From: Erythrobacter sp.
GTDB taxonomy: Bacteria > Pseudomonadota > Alphaproteobacteria > Sphingomonadales > Sphingomonadaceae
DNA: 64,000 bases
Assembly: GCA_023653115.1 (NCBI GenBank)
Contig: JAMNXO010000008.1
Span: forward strand, 1 to 64,000
Reading direction: 5' to 3'
Positions 54,370 to 64,000 of the stretch are shown here, piece after piece. Under the pieces are notes generated by a model. The model was not told the DNA's origin. It searched no databases and saw nothing but the letters and a program-made list of their open reading frames with translations. The number at the start of each line of letters is the position of its first letter. Positions within the stretch are counted from its first letter, which is position 1. Made by a program: the position numbers and the translations under genes.

Positions 54370-54643
54370 TAGGCCTTCCGCATTGCCGGAGGGGGTGAAA
54401 GAAAGCCGCAGGAACTTCCCGCAAGGGGGTTCTCCACCGAATACCGGCATCGCCTGATGCCAGGTTCTGGGGGTGACCGGACCGCAGACTGGCAGCGGGG
54501 TGCCAGCGCGACCGGTTGAACGATAAAGGACAGGATCCTGATGGCCAAGCTAGGGGGTTGGTCGTCATGGCCCGCAAGGGTGGATCCAAACCGTTTCGTC
54601 ACGCGGCGCCCGAGGCTCACAAGGCCTCGGGCGTTTCGTTTTT
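54370..54643 (+). ncRNA. Candidate structured small RNA upstream of a strong terminator
   Basis: The hisI-comF gap (54234-54616) holds no convincing protein gene, yet the plus strand ends in a strong intrinsic terminator. Several hairpins precede it: CCTTCCG/CGGAGG near 54374-54392, GGAAC...GTTC around GCAA (54411-54435), ACCGGCATC-GCCT-GATGCCAGGT (54443-54465) and CTGGCA/TGCCAG (54489-54506) inside an ACCGG/CCGGT outer stem (54476-54516). I found no match to SRP, 6S, RNase P or tmRNA signatures. The 5' end is unknown; a short Arg/Lys-rich peptide (ATG near 54567) is an alternative. Inference only. Confidence 0.35.
54608..54643 (+). terminator. Strong intrinsic terminator (plus strand)
   Basis: GCCCGAGGC (54608-54616) and GCCTCGGGC (54624-54632) form a perfect 9-base stem around TCACAAG, followed by GTTTCGTTTTTC with five Ts at 54639-54643. 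The T-run is only on the plus side, so it ends plus-strand transcription. The loop contains the comF stop codon, which is read from the other strand. Confidence 0.8.
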
Positions 54644-55360
54644 CAGGTGCTCACCTTCGATGCCCGCCTCGTCAACCCGGGCAAAGCAAGCCACCGCGAT
54701 ACTCCGCGCCCCCACCCCTGCCAGCGCCGCAACACAGGCCCGCGCCGTCGCGCCGCTGGTGAACACATCATCGACCACCACCACGTCGCGCCCCGCAATC
54801 TGGCGCAAGCGATGCCGGTTTGCGATGATTGCCCCAGCCAGCGCACGCTCACGCGCCGCGCGGCCCAGACCGCCGAGACTGGGCGTGCGCTTGCGGCGGA
54901 TCAGCCCGTCAACCATCGCCTCGCCCTTGCCGAGCCGCGCCAGCTCGCCGGCCAACAGGGCGGCCTGGTTAAACCCGCGTTGCCATAGCCGCCAGCGGTG
55001 GAGCGGCACGGGAACAAGCAGCGGCGCCTCGCCGTGCTCCGGGACGGGCAAGCGCGCCGCGATCAACCGCGCAAGCAGCCGCGCCAACGCAATCCGGCGT
55101 CCGTGTTTGAAATCGAGCACGAGGCGGCGCGAAGCCTCATTGTAGAAGGTCGCCGCGTGTACGGGCACCGGCCGCCCGCGATCGAGCCAGACAGCCGCAG
55201 CCTCCCCGCCGCCCTCGCCCGGAATGTCCAGAAGGCTCCAGCAATCGACGCACAAACCGTCCTGATTGGCCAGCGCGGCGCCGCACAAAGGGCAGCGCGG
55301 CGGATAGACGAGATCCACCAGCGGCTTCATGCCATGGGCGAGGTGTGCGACCACTGCCAT
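54617..55360 (-). CDS. comF: ComF family phosphoribosyltransferase-like protein
   Basis: The 247-aa protein has an N-terminal four-cysteine zinc ribbon (PPRCPLCGAALANQDGLCVDCW) and a type I PRTase domain with the PRPP loop VVVVDDVFTSGATA. ComF proteins are linked to DNA uptake and, in other bacteria, to late steps of transformation or replication-fork work. ATG 55360 or 55330 can be the start; neither has a clear ribosome binding site, and the shorter form begins at MKPLVDLVYPPRC. Its end is embedded in a plus-strand terminator. Divergent from a methyltransferase gene. Confidence 0.85.
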   Translation of the reverse strand: MAVVAHLAHGMKPLVDLVYPPRCPLCGAALANQDGLCVDCWSLLDIPGEGGGEAAAVWLDRGRPVPVHAATFYNEASRRLVLDFKHGRRIALARLLARLIAARLPVPEHGEAPLLVPVPLHRWRLWQRGFNQAALLAGELARLGKGEAMVDGLIRRKRTPSLGGLGRAARERALAGAIIANRHRLRQIAGRDVVVVDDVFTSGATARACVAALAGVGARSIAVACFARVDEAGIEGEHLKNETPEAL

Positions 55361-55417
55361 CACGCGAAGGTGTCGCACGGCTTGCACTGCGGAAGCAAGC
55401 GCGGCAGGGCTGCGCGC

Positions 55418-56178
55418 ATGAGTGCGCCCGCAATCCCGGTCATCTTCAGCCCTGCACGCCGCGCCATGCGGCTGCGGCGAGCGACGAGACGGCAACTCAA
55501 GCCGGATGCGGCACGTTTCCTCGCCGAGGACATGATCGAGGACACGCTCGAGCGGCTTGCCTTCCTGCGTCACCAACCCGCCCGCGCGTTGATACTGGGC
55601 GACGGCACGGGCGAACTTGCCTTGCGGCTCGCCTCAGGCGGGACGGCAGCGGAAGGCGCGGCGGATATCGACCTTGAAGCGCCCTACCCGGACACCGGCT
55701 TCGATCTGATTGTGGTGCTGGGCCTGCTCGACGCGGTGAATGATTTGCCCGGCGCTCTGATCCATCTGCGTAACGCATTGGCACCGGGCGGGCTGGTGAT
55801 GGCTCATTTCATCGGCGGCCAGAGCCTGCCGGCCTTGCGCGCCGCGATGCTGGCGGCCGAGCCTGATCGTCCCGCAGCGCGAATCCACCCGCTGGTCGAT
55901 CCGCGCGCTGCACCCGGCCTGCTCCAGCGCGCCGGGTGGAAAGATCCGGTGGTCGACACCCACACGCTCACCGTGCGCTATCAGCGGCTTGACCGGCTGG
56001 TATCAGACCTGCGCGATTGCGGCCTCGGCAATGCGCTGGCGAAGCCCGCAGCGCCGCTCGGCAAAGCCGCCCTCGCCCGCGCCCGCGCCGCCTTTGCCGC
56101 GCGCGCCGATTCCGACGGCAAAGTTTCCGAAAGCTTCGAGATCATCACCCTTACCGGGCGCCGATCCCTCGCCGGAAC

Positions 56179-56182
<4 letters not shown>
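55418..56182 (+). CDS. SAM methyltransferase-fold protein, BioC/NDUFAF5-like
   Basis: The 254-aa protein starts with an arginine-rich region (SPARRAMRLRRATRRQ) and FLAEDMIEDTLERLAFL, followed by a degenerate motif I (ALILGDGTGELALRLA), a DLIVVLGLLDAVNDLPGALIHL segment and GGLVMAHFIGG. This layout is that of the BioC/NDUFAF5-like group, seen next to comF in related genomes. Since motif I is altered relative to the usual acidic-glycine loop, SAM binding is probable but not certain, and a substrate cannot be named. Its stop overlaps ppdK by 4 bases. Confidence 0.75.
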
Positions 56183-58851
<2,669 letters not shown>

Positions 58852-58885
58852 GGCAGTTCCCGAGAAGTGTGTTTAAGCGGACAAA

Positions 58886-58902
58886 GCGGACACCCTGTCC
58901 GC
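58886..58902. repeat. GCGGACA/TGTCCGC hairpin between glyS and ppdK
   Basis: GCGGACA (58886-58892), CCC, TGTCCGC (58896-58902) form a perfect 7-base stem. Further copies of AGCGGACA lie at 58876-58883 and near 58945. The 13-mer CACCCTGTCCGCC that overlaps the right half also occurs at 1-13 and, reversed, at 62108-62120. On the minus strand TTTG follows the stem, so it may weakly end glyS transcripts. Confidence 0.55.
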
Positions 58903-58976
58903 CTTGAAACTAGCGCCATCCCCCTGAATTATCCTGCCTTTATGAAGCGGACAGGACATGGGGTTGGCGCGAAAAA

Positions 58977-61118
58977 TTATCCCTCGATCCGGCTGAAATC
59001 CGCGACCCGGTGCACGGCATCGCGAAACCGGCCGAGCAGTGCAAGCCGGCTGCTGCGCTTATCCGCCTCTTCGGCGTTAACGGTCACCTCTTCAAAGAAC
59101 CGGTCGATCGGGGCGCGCAAGGTGGCGAGCGCCGCCATCGCATCAGCAAACCGCTCGGCCTCCACCGCCTCAGCAGCGCGAGGGGCGGCAGCGCCGAGCG
59201 CGTCGATCAGCGCCTTTTCGGCCGGTTCGGGGGTGTAGGAAAGCGCCGCTTCGGCAGGAGCGGCTTTGAAGCCTTCCTTCTTGAGGATGTTCGCCGCGCG
59301 CTTGTAACCTGCGAGGAGGTTGGTGCCGTCCTCGGTGGTGACGAAGGCTTGCAGCGCATGGACGCGGGCGAGCAGGCGGACGAGATCATCTTCCCCGCCG
59401 AGCGCGAACACGGCGTCGATCAGGTCGTGGCGGACGCCCGCTTCGCGTTGTTGGACCTTGAGGCGGTCGACTACGAAGCTGAGGATATCATCCGCCAAAG
59501 TTTCAATATTTTCGTTATCGTGGATCTCTTGAGCCCCACGTTCACTACGATGCTCAAAGCCATGACCATAAAGCCGCTCGAAGATAGTGAAGGAGTCCGT
59601 ATCCGGGCCTATGATCGGTTGCGCGTTAATGGCATTCTTGAACGAGAAACGAAGTGAGTTTGCGGACGACAGGGCATTGATGGCCAATGTCGCACGCCGC
59701 AGCGCGAAGGGATCTTTCGAACCGGTCGGCTTCTCGTCGATGGCGAAGAACCCAACCAGCGTATCCAGCTTATCCGCCAGCGACACCGCCACCGTGACCG
59801 GCGCGGTGGGCACATCATCGCCCTGCCCGACCGGCTTGTAGTGATCGCGTATCGCGTCGGAGACATCCTGCGGCAGGCCTTCCTTCGCGGCGTAATATCC
59901 GCCCATCAGGCCCTGCAATTCGGGGAATTCGCCGACCATCTCGGTGACGAGGTCGGCCTTACACAAGCGCGCGGCCTGTTCGGCCAGCGCGGGGTCGCCA
60001 GCGACAATCCCTTCCTCGCACAGCCAGCGCGCCAGCTTCGCCACGCGCTCAACTTTGTCGGCGACGGTGCCCAGCTTCTCGTGGAAGGTGATCCGCTCCA
60101 ATTTCTTGGCGTGCTCGGCGAGCGGAGTCTTCTGGTCCTGCTCCCAAAAGAAGCGTGCGTCGGAAAGCCGCGCGGCGAGCACCTTACGGTTACCGTCGAT
60201 CACCACGGCAGGGTCAATCGCATCGATGTTCGCGGTGCAGATGAAGGCGTTGGCGAGCTTGCCCGCGCTGTCCTCGCAAACGAAATACTTCTGGTTCACC
60301 CGTGCGGTGAGCTGGATCACCTCGGGCGGGACATCGAGGAACGCCTCGTCGAACCGGCCGAGCAGCGGCACCGGCCACTCGGTGAGGCCCGCGTTCTCGA
60401 TAACGAGACCCTCGTCTGCGACCAGTGTCAGACCAGCCTCAGCCGCAGCCTTTGCCGCGCCGTCGCGGATCAGTTTGCAGCGTTCAGAGAAGTGGACGAT
60501 CACATGGGCGGCGCGCAGGGTTTCGATATAGGCCCCGGCATCGGCGATTTCGACCGGGCCTGAATGATGGAAGCGGTGTCCCATCGTCGTGCGGCCGCTG
60601 GCGACCCCGTCAATCTCGCAAGGCACCACCGCGTCGTCAAGCAAGGCGATGATGCCCGACAGCGGACGCACCCAGCGCAAGCTTTCGGTGCTGAGCGAAG
60701 CGGCGCCCCAGCGCATCGATTTGGGCCAGGGAAAGGCGCGGATGATCGCGGGGATGGTTTCGGCCAGCACCGCGGCGGTTTCGCGTCCGGGCTTCTCGAC
60801 CACGGCGAAATAGACGCCGTCTCGCTCGGTCAGCTGCTCTGCGGTGAGGCCAACCTTGCGCAAGAAGCCTTCCAGCGCTTGCGGCGGAGCGCCGACCTTG
60901 GGCCCCTTGGTTTCCTCGCTCACCGCAGCAGTCGCCAGCGGCAGATCCTTGGCGATCAGGGCCAAGCGACGCGGCGTGGCGAAGGTTTCGATCGAGGCTG
61001 CCGCCAGCCCGGCCTTGTCCAGCGCATCGGAAAACAGCCGAGCCAGATCTTCCTTGGCCTTGGGCTGCATCCGGGCGGGGATTTCCTCGCAGCGCAGTTC
61101 GAGCAGGAAGTCAGCCAT
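58977..61118 (-). CDS. glyS: Glycyl-tRNA synthetase beta subunit
   Basis: GlyS is the tRNA-binding and editing-related subunit of the alpha2-beta2 glycyl-tRNA synthetase. The 713-aa chain starts [17 protein letters not shown] and has the family segments PKSMRWG, TMGHRFHH, VFALGGEDDLVRLLARV and the C-terminal FFEEVTVNA region. A stretch near residues 487-540 (coded by about 59500-59660) is unusual: it adds roughly 25-30 residues relative to E. coli GlyS as I recall it and has about 47% GC against about 65% around it. The start shares one base with the glyQ stop; the frame is open further upstream inside glyQ. Confidence 0.93.
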   Translation of the reverse strand: MADFLLELRCEEIPARMQPKAKEDLARLFSDALDKAGLAAASIETFATPRRLALIAKDLPLATAAVSEETKGPKVGAPPQALEGFLRKVGLTAEQLTERDGVYFAVVEKPGRETAAVLAETIPAIIRAFPWPKSMRWGAASLSTESLRWVRPLSGIIALLDDAVVPCEIDGVASGRTTMGHRFHHSGPVEIADAGAYIETLRAAHVIVHFSERCKLIRDGAAKAAAEAGLTLVADEGLVIENAGLTEWPVPLLGRFDEAFLDVPPEVIQLTARVNQKYFVCEDSAGKLANAFICTANIDAIDPAVVIDGNRKVLAARLSDARFFWEQDQKTPLAEHAKKLERITFHEKLGTVADKVERVAKLARWLCEEGIVAGDPALAEQAARLCKADLVTEMVGEFPELQGLMGGYYAAKEGLPQDVSDAIRDHYKPVGQGDDVPTAPVTVAVSLADKLDTLVGFFAIDEKPTGSKDPFALRRATLAINALSSANSLRFSFKNAINAQPIIGPDTDSFTIFERLYGHGFEHRSERGAQEIHDNENIETLADDILSFVVDRLKVQQREAGVRHDLIDAVFALGGEDDLVRLLARVHALQAFVTTEDGTNLLAGYKRAANILKKEGFKAAPAEAALSYTPEPAEKALIDALGAAAPRAAEAVEAERFADAMAALATLRAPIDRFFEEVTVNAEEADKRSSRLALLGRFRDAVHRVADFSRIEG

Positions 61119-62050
61119 CAGACGAGACTCCACCCGGGATATTTCGCTTCCCACTCCGGCGTCATCTTGACCGCATAAGCCTCGCACGAGGAGCGCGCCA
61201 AATCGCGCACCCGGCCCATGTAGCTGGCGCGTTCCTGCACCGAGATTACGCCGCGCGCTTGCAGCAGGTTGAAAACGTGGCTCGCCTCGACCGCCTGTTC
61301 GTAAGCGGCAATCGGCACGCCTGCGGCAAGCGCATTGCGGCACTCGGCCTCGGCTTTGGCGAAGAGATCGAACAGCGCATCGGTGTTCGCGACCTCGAAG
61401 TTCCACTTGGACATCTGGCGCTCGTTCTCGAGGAACACTTCGCCATACGAAACACCCGCCGTGTTGAACGCGAGATCATAGACGTTGTCGACGCCCTGAA
61501 TATACATCGCGAGGCGCTCAAGCCCGTAGGTCAGCTCGCCCGCCACCGGCTTGCAGTCGAACCCGCCCATCTGCTGGAAATAGGTGAACTGGGTGACTTC
61601 CATCCCGTCGCACCACACTTCCCAGCCCAGGCCCCAGGCGCCCAGCGTGGGGCTCTCCCAGTCGTCCTCGACAAAGCGGATGTCGTGGGCCAGCGGATCA
61701 ATGCCGATCGCGGCGAGGCTCTTGAGATAGAGCTCCTGGATGTCGCTGGGCGATGGCTTCAGGATCACCTGATACTGATAGTAGTGCTGCAGCCGGTTGG
61801 GGTTTTCGCCATAGCGCCCGTCGGTTGGGCGACGGCAGGGCTGCACGAACGCGGCATTCCACGGCTCGGGCCCGAGCGCGCGCAGGGTGGTCGCGGTGTG
61901 GAACGTGCCCGCCCCCATGCGCATATCATAAGGCTGAAGAATCACGCATCCGGCCTCATGACTCCAGAAGTCATGAAGCGTCAGGATCATGTCCTGAAAC
62001 GAGCGCGCCGGATCGCGGGCTGGCGGCGTAAAAGAGGGTGCAGCACTCAT
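61118..62050 (-). CDS. glyQ: Glycyl-tRNA synthetase alpha subunit
   Basis: GlyQ carries the class II catalytic core for glycine activation. The 310-aa chain shows [60 protein letters not shown] and the motif-3-like [17 protein letters not shown]. The stop overlaps the glyS start (TGATG), giving tight coupling to the beta subunit. The 185 bases upstream, towards the XRE cassette, contain its promoter region and one copy of the CACCCTGTCCGCC motif (minus strand). Confidence 0.97.
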   Translation of the reverse strand: MSAAPSFTPPARDPARSFQDMILTLHDFWSHEAGCVILQPYDMRMGAGTFHTATTLRALGPEPWNAAFVQPCRRPTDGRYGENPNRLQHYYQYQVILKPSPSDIQELYLKSLAAIGIDPLAHDIRFVEDDWESPTLGAWGLGWEVWCDGMEVTQFTYFQQMGGFDCKPVAGELTYGLERLAMYIQGVDNVYDLAFNTAGVSYGEVFLENERQMSKWNFEVANTDALFDLFAKAEAECRNALAAGVPIAAYEQAVEASHVFNLLQARGVISVQERASYMGRVRDLARSSCEAYAVKMTPEWEAKYPGWSLV

Positions 62051-62158
62051 GGCGGCTGGCCATGGCCGAACGCCCCCAAAGCGTCAATGCCGCAGCGCAG
62101 CACATGGGGCGGACAGGGTGGCGTAGGTCAGGTTCCACGGACACAAAGTAAGGTCTGC

Positions 62159-62214
62159 TTGACATGGTCAGCGAATCACGACATATAGTCATGCATACCT
62201 GACATATCGTCAGG
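62159..62214 (+). promoter_or_regulatory. Promoter with three palindromic operators of the XRE cassette
   Basis: TTGACA (62159-62164) and CATATA/TATAGT (62182-62189) form a promoter. Three related palindromes cover it: TGACATGGTCA (62160-62170, over the -35), GACATATAGTC (62180-62190, over the -10) and CCTGACATATCGTCAGG (62198-62214, near the transcript start). Their centres are 20 and 21 bases apart, two helical turns, so repressor dimers could bind the same DNA face side by side. The likely regulator is the XRE protein encoded in the same cassette. Confidence 0.6.
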
Positions 62215-62235
62215 GAGACTTGATGGAGACATCGC

Positions 62236-62355
62236 ATGAATTCGCTCACCGAAACGATCAGTCTCAAGCGCTGGCACGGCTTGGTCCTGCTCGGCATGAC
62301 TGGCTATGCCGTCGGCAACATCATCGCCAAGGTCGTCACTGCGCTGGGCCTGTGA
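62236..62355 (+). CDS. 39-aa single-pass membrane peptide
   Basis: The ATG at 62236 has GGAGAC five bases upstream and opens a 39-codon gene reading MNSLTETISLKRWHGLVLLG and ending AKVVTALGL. A charged start (SLKRWHG) precedes one hydrophobic segment (about residues 14-37) with glycine spacing (LLGMTGYAVGN), so a single membrane pass with the N-terminus inside is likely. It lies directly after the operators and 4 bases before the XRE gene, so it is the first gene of the cassette. I do not recognise a family. A role as regulator or subunit of the membrane protein encoded third is a guess. Confidence 0.65.
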   Translation: MNSLTETISLKRWHGLVLLGMTGYAVGNIIAKVVTALGL

Positions 62356-62359
62356 GACC

Positions 62360-62560
62360 GTGAAAAACCGCCTCAAAGTCCTGCGCGCCGAACGCGACTG
62401 GAGCCAGGCTGAACTGGCTGGCCGGCTCGATGTGTCGCGTCAGGCGGTCAACGCGATCGAGACCGGCAAGCACGATCCCTCCCTTCCCCTCGCCTTCCGC
62501 ATTGCGCGTCTGTTTGACATGCGGATCGAGGACATCTTCGACGACGGAGACCACGCATGA
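62360..62560 (+). CDS. XRE-family (Cro/C1, YgzD-type) regulator
   Basis: The 66-aa protein is a bare helix-turn-helix domain: LKVLRAERDWSQAELAGRLD, then VSRQAVNAIETGKHDPSLPL and a short IARLFDMRIEDIF tail. It starts at GTG 62360. Such minimal regulators often repress their own operon, and three matching palindromes lie upstream of the cassette. It overlaps the next gene by the ATGA at 62557-62560. A toxin-antitoxin antitoxin is possible in principle, but no toxin fold is seen in the partners. Confidence 0.88.
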   Translation: MKNRLKVLRAERDWSQAELAGRLDVSRQAVNAIETGKHDPSLPLAFRIARLFDMRIEDIFDDGDHA

Positions 62561-63012
62561 ACTGGCGCAAAACCACCGCCGAACTCACCCCGGGCGAGGC
62601 CCGCACCCGCCAGCGCCAGCGCCGCCAGATGCTCTATTTCGGCCTTGCTGTCATGATCGGCGGCATCATCGGGCTTGTCACTGGCGCGTTTGATCAGGGC
62701 GACGGGAGCCTGTTCAGCAACGAATGGGACAAGCTCTCCCTTGATCCGGCAGTGGCGGTCCTGCTCGCGGTGCTGGTGCTGCTCGGCTTTGCGGTTCTGC
62801 CGCTCTGGGGCTTCCGCACGATCGACGAGATGAAGCGCGAGCATAACCTGATCGGCTTTACCGGTGGTTGCACCGCGGTGCTGGCAGGGTTCCCGATGTG
62901 GGTCGTGCTCCATGCCGGCGGTCTTGGCGCAGCGCCGACGCCCTTTGGCGTCTGGCTTCTCGGCTTTGGCGGGATGATCATCGCCTACCTTTATGCCTGG
63001 TGGCGAACCTGA
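62557..63012 (+). CDS. Integral membrane protein coupled to an XRE regulator
   Basis: The 151-aa protein has a basic, soluble N-terminus (about 1-26) and four membrane helices at about 27-46, 66-86, 100-121 and 130-148. Between helices 1 and 2 lies a polar loop FDQGDGSLFSNEWDKLS and between 2 and 3 the charged segment RTIDEMKREHN. Small membrane proteins with an adjacent XRE regulator of the YgzD type are widespread (DUF2178-like), and their function is unknown. Translation overlaps the XRE gene. Ends 70 bases before the TraB-family gene. Confidence 0.7.
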   Translation: MNWRKTTAELTPGEARTRQRQRRQMLYFGLAVMIGGIIGLVTGAFDQGDGSLFSNEWDKLSLDPAVAVLLAVLVLLGFAVLPLWGFRTIDEMKREHNLIGFTGGCTAVLAGFPMWVVLHAGGLGAAPTPFGVWLLGFGGMIIAYLYAWWRT

Positions 63013-63082
63013 TCATATCCGCACCCACGCCACTTTCCTGCCTTAACATATTGTTTTACTGAAATCCCGAAGGAGAATCTCG

Positions 63083-64000
63083 ATGAAACTTGCCTCGCTT
63101 CTCGCCCTCACCGCCGCGCCGCTGGCGCTGTTTGCTGCCACCCCTGCGCTTGCCGATCATCATGCCGCGACCGATGCGGCCGCCATCCCCGCTGCCACCG
63201 GCACCGGCCCGGCGCTTTGGAAGGTCGCTGATGAAGACACCACAATCTACCTGTTCGGCACGGTCCACGTGCTGCCCAAGGAAGTCGAGTGGTATGACGC
63301 GACCATCGCCACGGCGCTCGAAGGCTCGGACATGATTGTCACCGAGATCAAGATGGACAAGGCGTCCGAGGGCGAGCTCCAGCAGCTCAGCATGAGCCTC
63401 GGGATGCTGCCTTCGGGCACCACCCTGCGCTCGCTCCTGACCCCGGAGCAGACCGCTTCCTACGAAGCCGGTCTCGCCAAGCTGGGCGCACCGCCGCAAG
63501 CCTTCGATCCGCTCAAGCCGTGGCTGGCGGGCCTGACCTTGTCGCTGCTGCCGCTGATGCAGCAGGGATATTCGCCTGACAGCGGCGTGGAAAAGGTGCT
63601 GCTCGCCAAGGCTGGCACCAAGCCGCAAGGCGCACTCGAAACCGCTCAGTTCCAGCTCGGCATCTTCAACGATATGCCGACCGAAGCGCAGGTCGCCTTC
63701 ATGATGGAAGCGGTCGAGGGCATGGACGAGGTCAAGCCGATGCTTGATCGCATGGTCGCCGAATGGGCCAAGGGTGATGCGGATGAACTCGCCAAGATCA
63801 TGAACGACGGCATGAACGATCCGGCGGTTGCCGACGCCCTGCTCTATAACCGCAACGCCAATTGGGCAGAGTGGATCGACACGCGTCTCGATGAACCCGG
63901 CTCGGTGTTCATTGCGGTCGGCGCGGGCCACCTTGCCGGGGCCAAGAGCGTGCAGGACTACCTCGCCCAGAAGGGCATCACCGTGACCCGGGTCAAGTAA
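63083..64000 (+). CDS. TraB/GumN family protein, exported
   Basis: The 305-aa protein has a signal peptide (MKLASLLALTAAPLALFAAT, cut after ALA near residue 25) and the TraB/GumN (TIKI-like) fold: the first conserved motif LFGTVHVLPKEVEWYD, then a Glu in VTEIKM and the last motif FIAVGAGHLAGAKSVQDYL. The GxxH...E and GxxH pattern resembles the metal-dependent TIKI proteases, so a metallohydrolase role in the periplasm is possible. AAGGAG precedes the ATG at 63083. The gene is complete, with its stop codon as the last three bases of the window. Confidence 0.9.
   Translation: MKLASLLALTAAPLALFAATPALADHHAATDAAAIPAATGTGPALWKVADEDTTIYLFGTVHVLPKEVEWYDATIATALEGSDMIVTEIKMDKASEGELQQLSMSLGMLPSGTTLRSLLTPEQTASYEAGLAKLGAPPQAFDPLKPWLAGLTLSLLPLMQQGYSPDSGVEKVLLAKAGTKPQGALETAQFQLGIFNDMPTEAQVAFMMEAVEGMDEVKPMLDRMVAEWAKGDADELAKIMNDGMNDPAVADALLYNRNANWAEWIDTRLDEPGSVFIAVGAGHLAGAKSVQDYLAQKGITVTRVK

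Noticed and set aside
54234..54643. SRP RNA, 6S RNA, RNase P RNA or tmRNA in the hisI-comF gap
   Set aside because: None of the conserved signature sequences I know for these RNAs is present; kept only as an unidentified candidate.
54541..54762. 73-codon plus-strand frame starting MAKLGGW in the hisI-comF gap
   Set aside because: It runs through the intrinsic terminator into the opposite-strand comF gene and lacks family features.
62236..63012. Toxin-antitoxin system with the XRE protein as antitoxin
   Set aside because: Neither partner resembles a known toxin; the third gene is an ordinary-looking four-helix membrane protein. Possible in principle but unsupported.

Overview
The window is high-GC DNA (about 65% by eye) from an alphaproteobacterium. 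It is most likely a member of the Sphingomonadales, close to Erythrobacteraceae. This assignment rests on protein character and gene order: a short type-3 ProS without the editing insertion, dnaK-dnaJ and hrcA-grpE next to rph-rdgB-hemW-xerC, PhaR, a stand-alone PDH E2/E3 operon, a cytoplasmic chemoreceptor with a C-terminal sensor, and CTGAGCTTGTCGAAG-type intergenic repeats that I associate with sphingomonads. Coding density is very high. I see no rRNA, tRNA, CRISPR array, prophage or insertion sequence. Most of the window is core housekeeping DNA.

Layout. 1-5 kb: a secreted LprI-like protein, then a minus-strand operon pdhC(E2)-thioesterase-lpdA(E3)-methyltransferase, divergent from a universal stress protein. 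5-16.6 kb (minus): RNase R, an M28 peptidase, proS, phaR, alanine racemase with an overlapping MHS-type MFS transporter, a NifU-like protein, CvpA and RadA. 16.7-19.3 kb: a large patatin-like lipase, then the broken remains of a DUF6445-like gene. 19.3-27.4 kb: the heat-shock block (dnaJ, dnaK with an RpoH-like promoter, grpE, hrcA) interrupted by a copper chaperone and a small HExxH protein, then rph-rdgB and a CAP-domain protein. 27.4-33.7 kb: hemW-xerC, DedA, gshB, yraN-rsmI and a divergent LpoA-like lipoprotein. 33.7-45.8 kb: parE with an overlapping class-A beta-lactamase-like hydrolase, MoxR and VWA/CoxE genes separated by an opposing chemoreceptor gene, a DUF2314/DUF2185 protein with DUF817, a NamZ-like muramidase, TspO, a DOMON-like protein and tyrS. 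45.9-54.2 kb: PilZ, an MFS exporter with cysK, an M20 peptidase, an unknown acidic/proline-rich protein, an alpha/beta hydrolase, an acyl-CoA dehydrogenase with a MerR regulator, and hisI. 54.2-62 kb: a gene-free structured stretch ending in a strong terminator, comF, a methyltransferase, ppdK and glyQS. 62.1-64 kb: a compact cassette (39-aa membrane peptide, XRE regulator, membrane protein) behind three palindromic operators, and a TraB/GumN-family protein whose stop codon is the last codon of the window.

How genes work together. PdhC and LpdA form two of the three pyruvate dehydrogenase components; E1 is not here. DnaK/DnaJ/GrpE form the Hsp70 cycle. Rph and RdgB are translationally coupled RNA/nucleotide housekeeping genes. 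The yraN-rsmI-gshB-LpoA group is a commonly seen neighbourhood. MoxR and the VWA protein are expected to act as a pair.

The best candidates for something undescribed are the operator-rich three-gene cassette at 62.15-63.01 kb, the terminator-bounded candidate small RNA at about 54.37-54.64 kb, the E2 subunit with two consecutive E3/E1-binding domains, and a low-GC insertion inside glyS.
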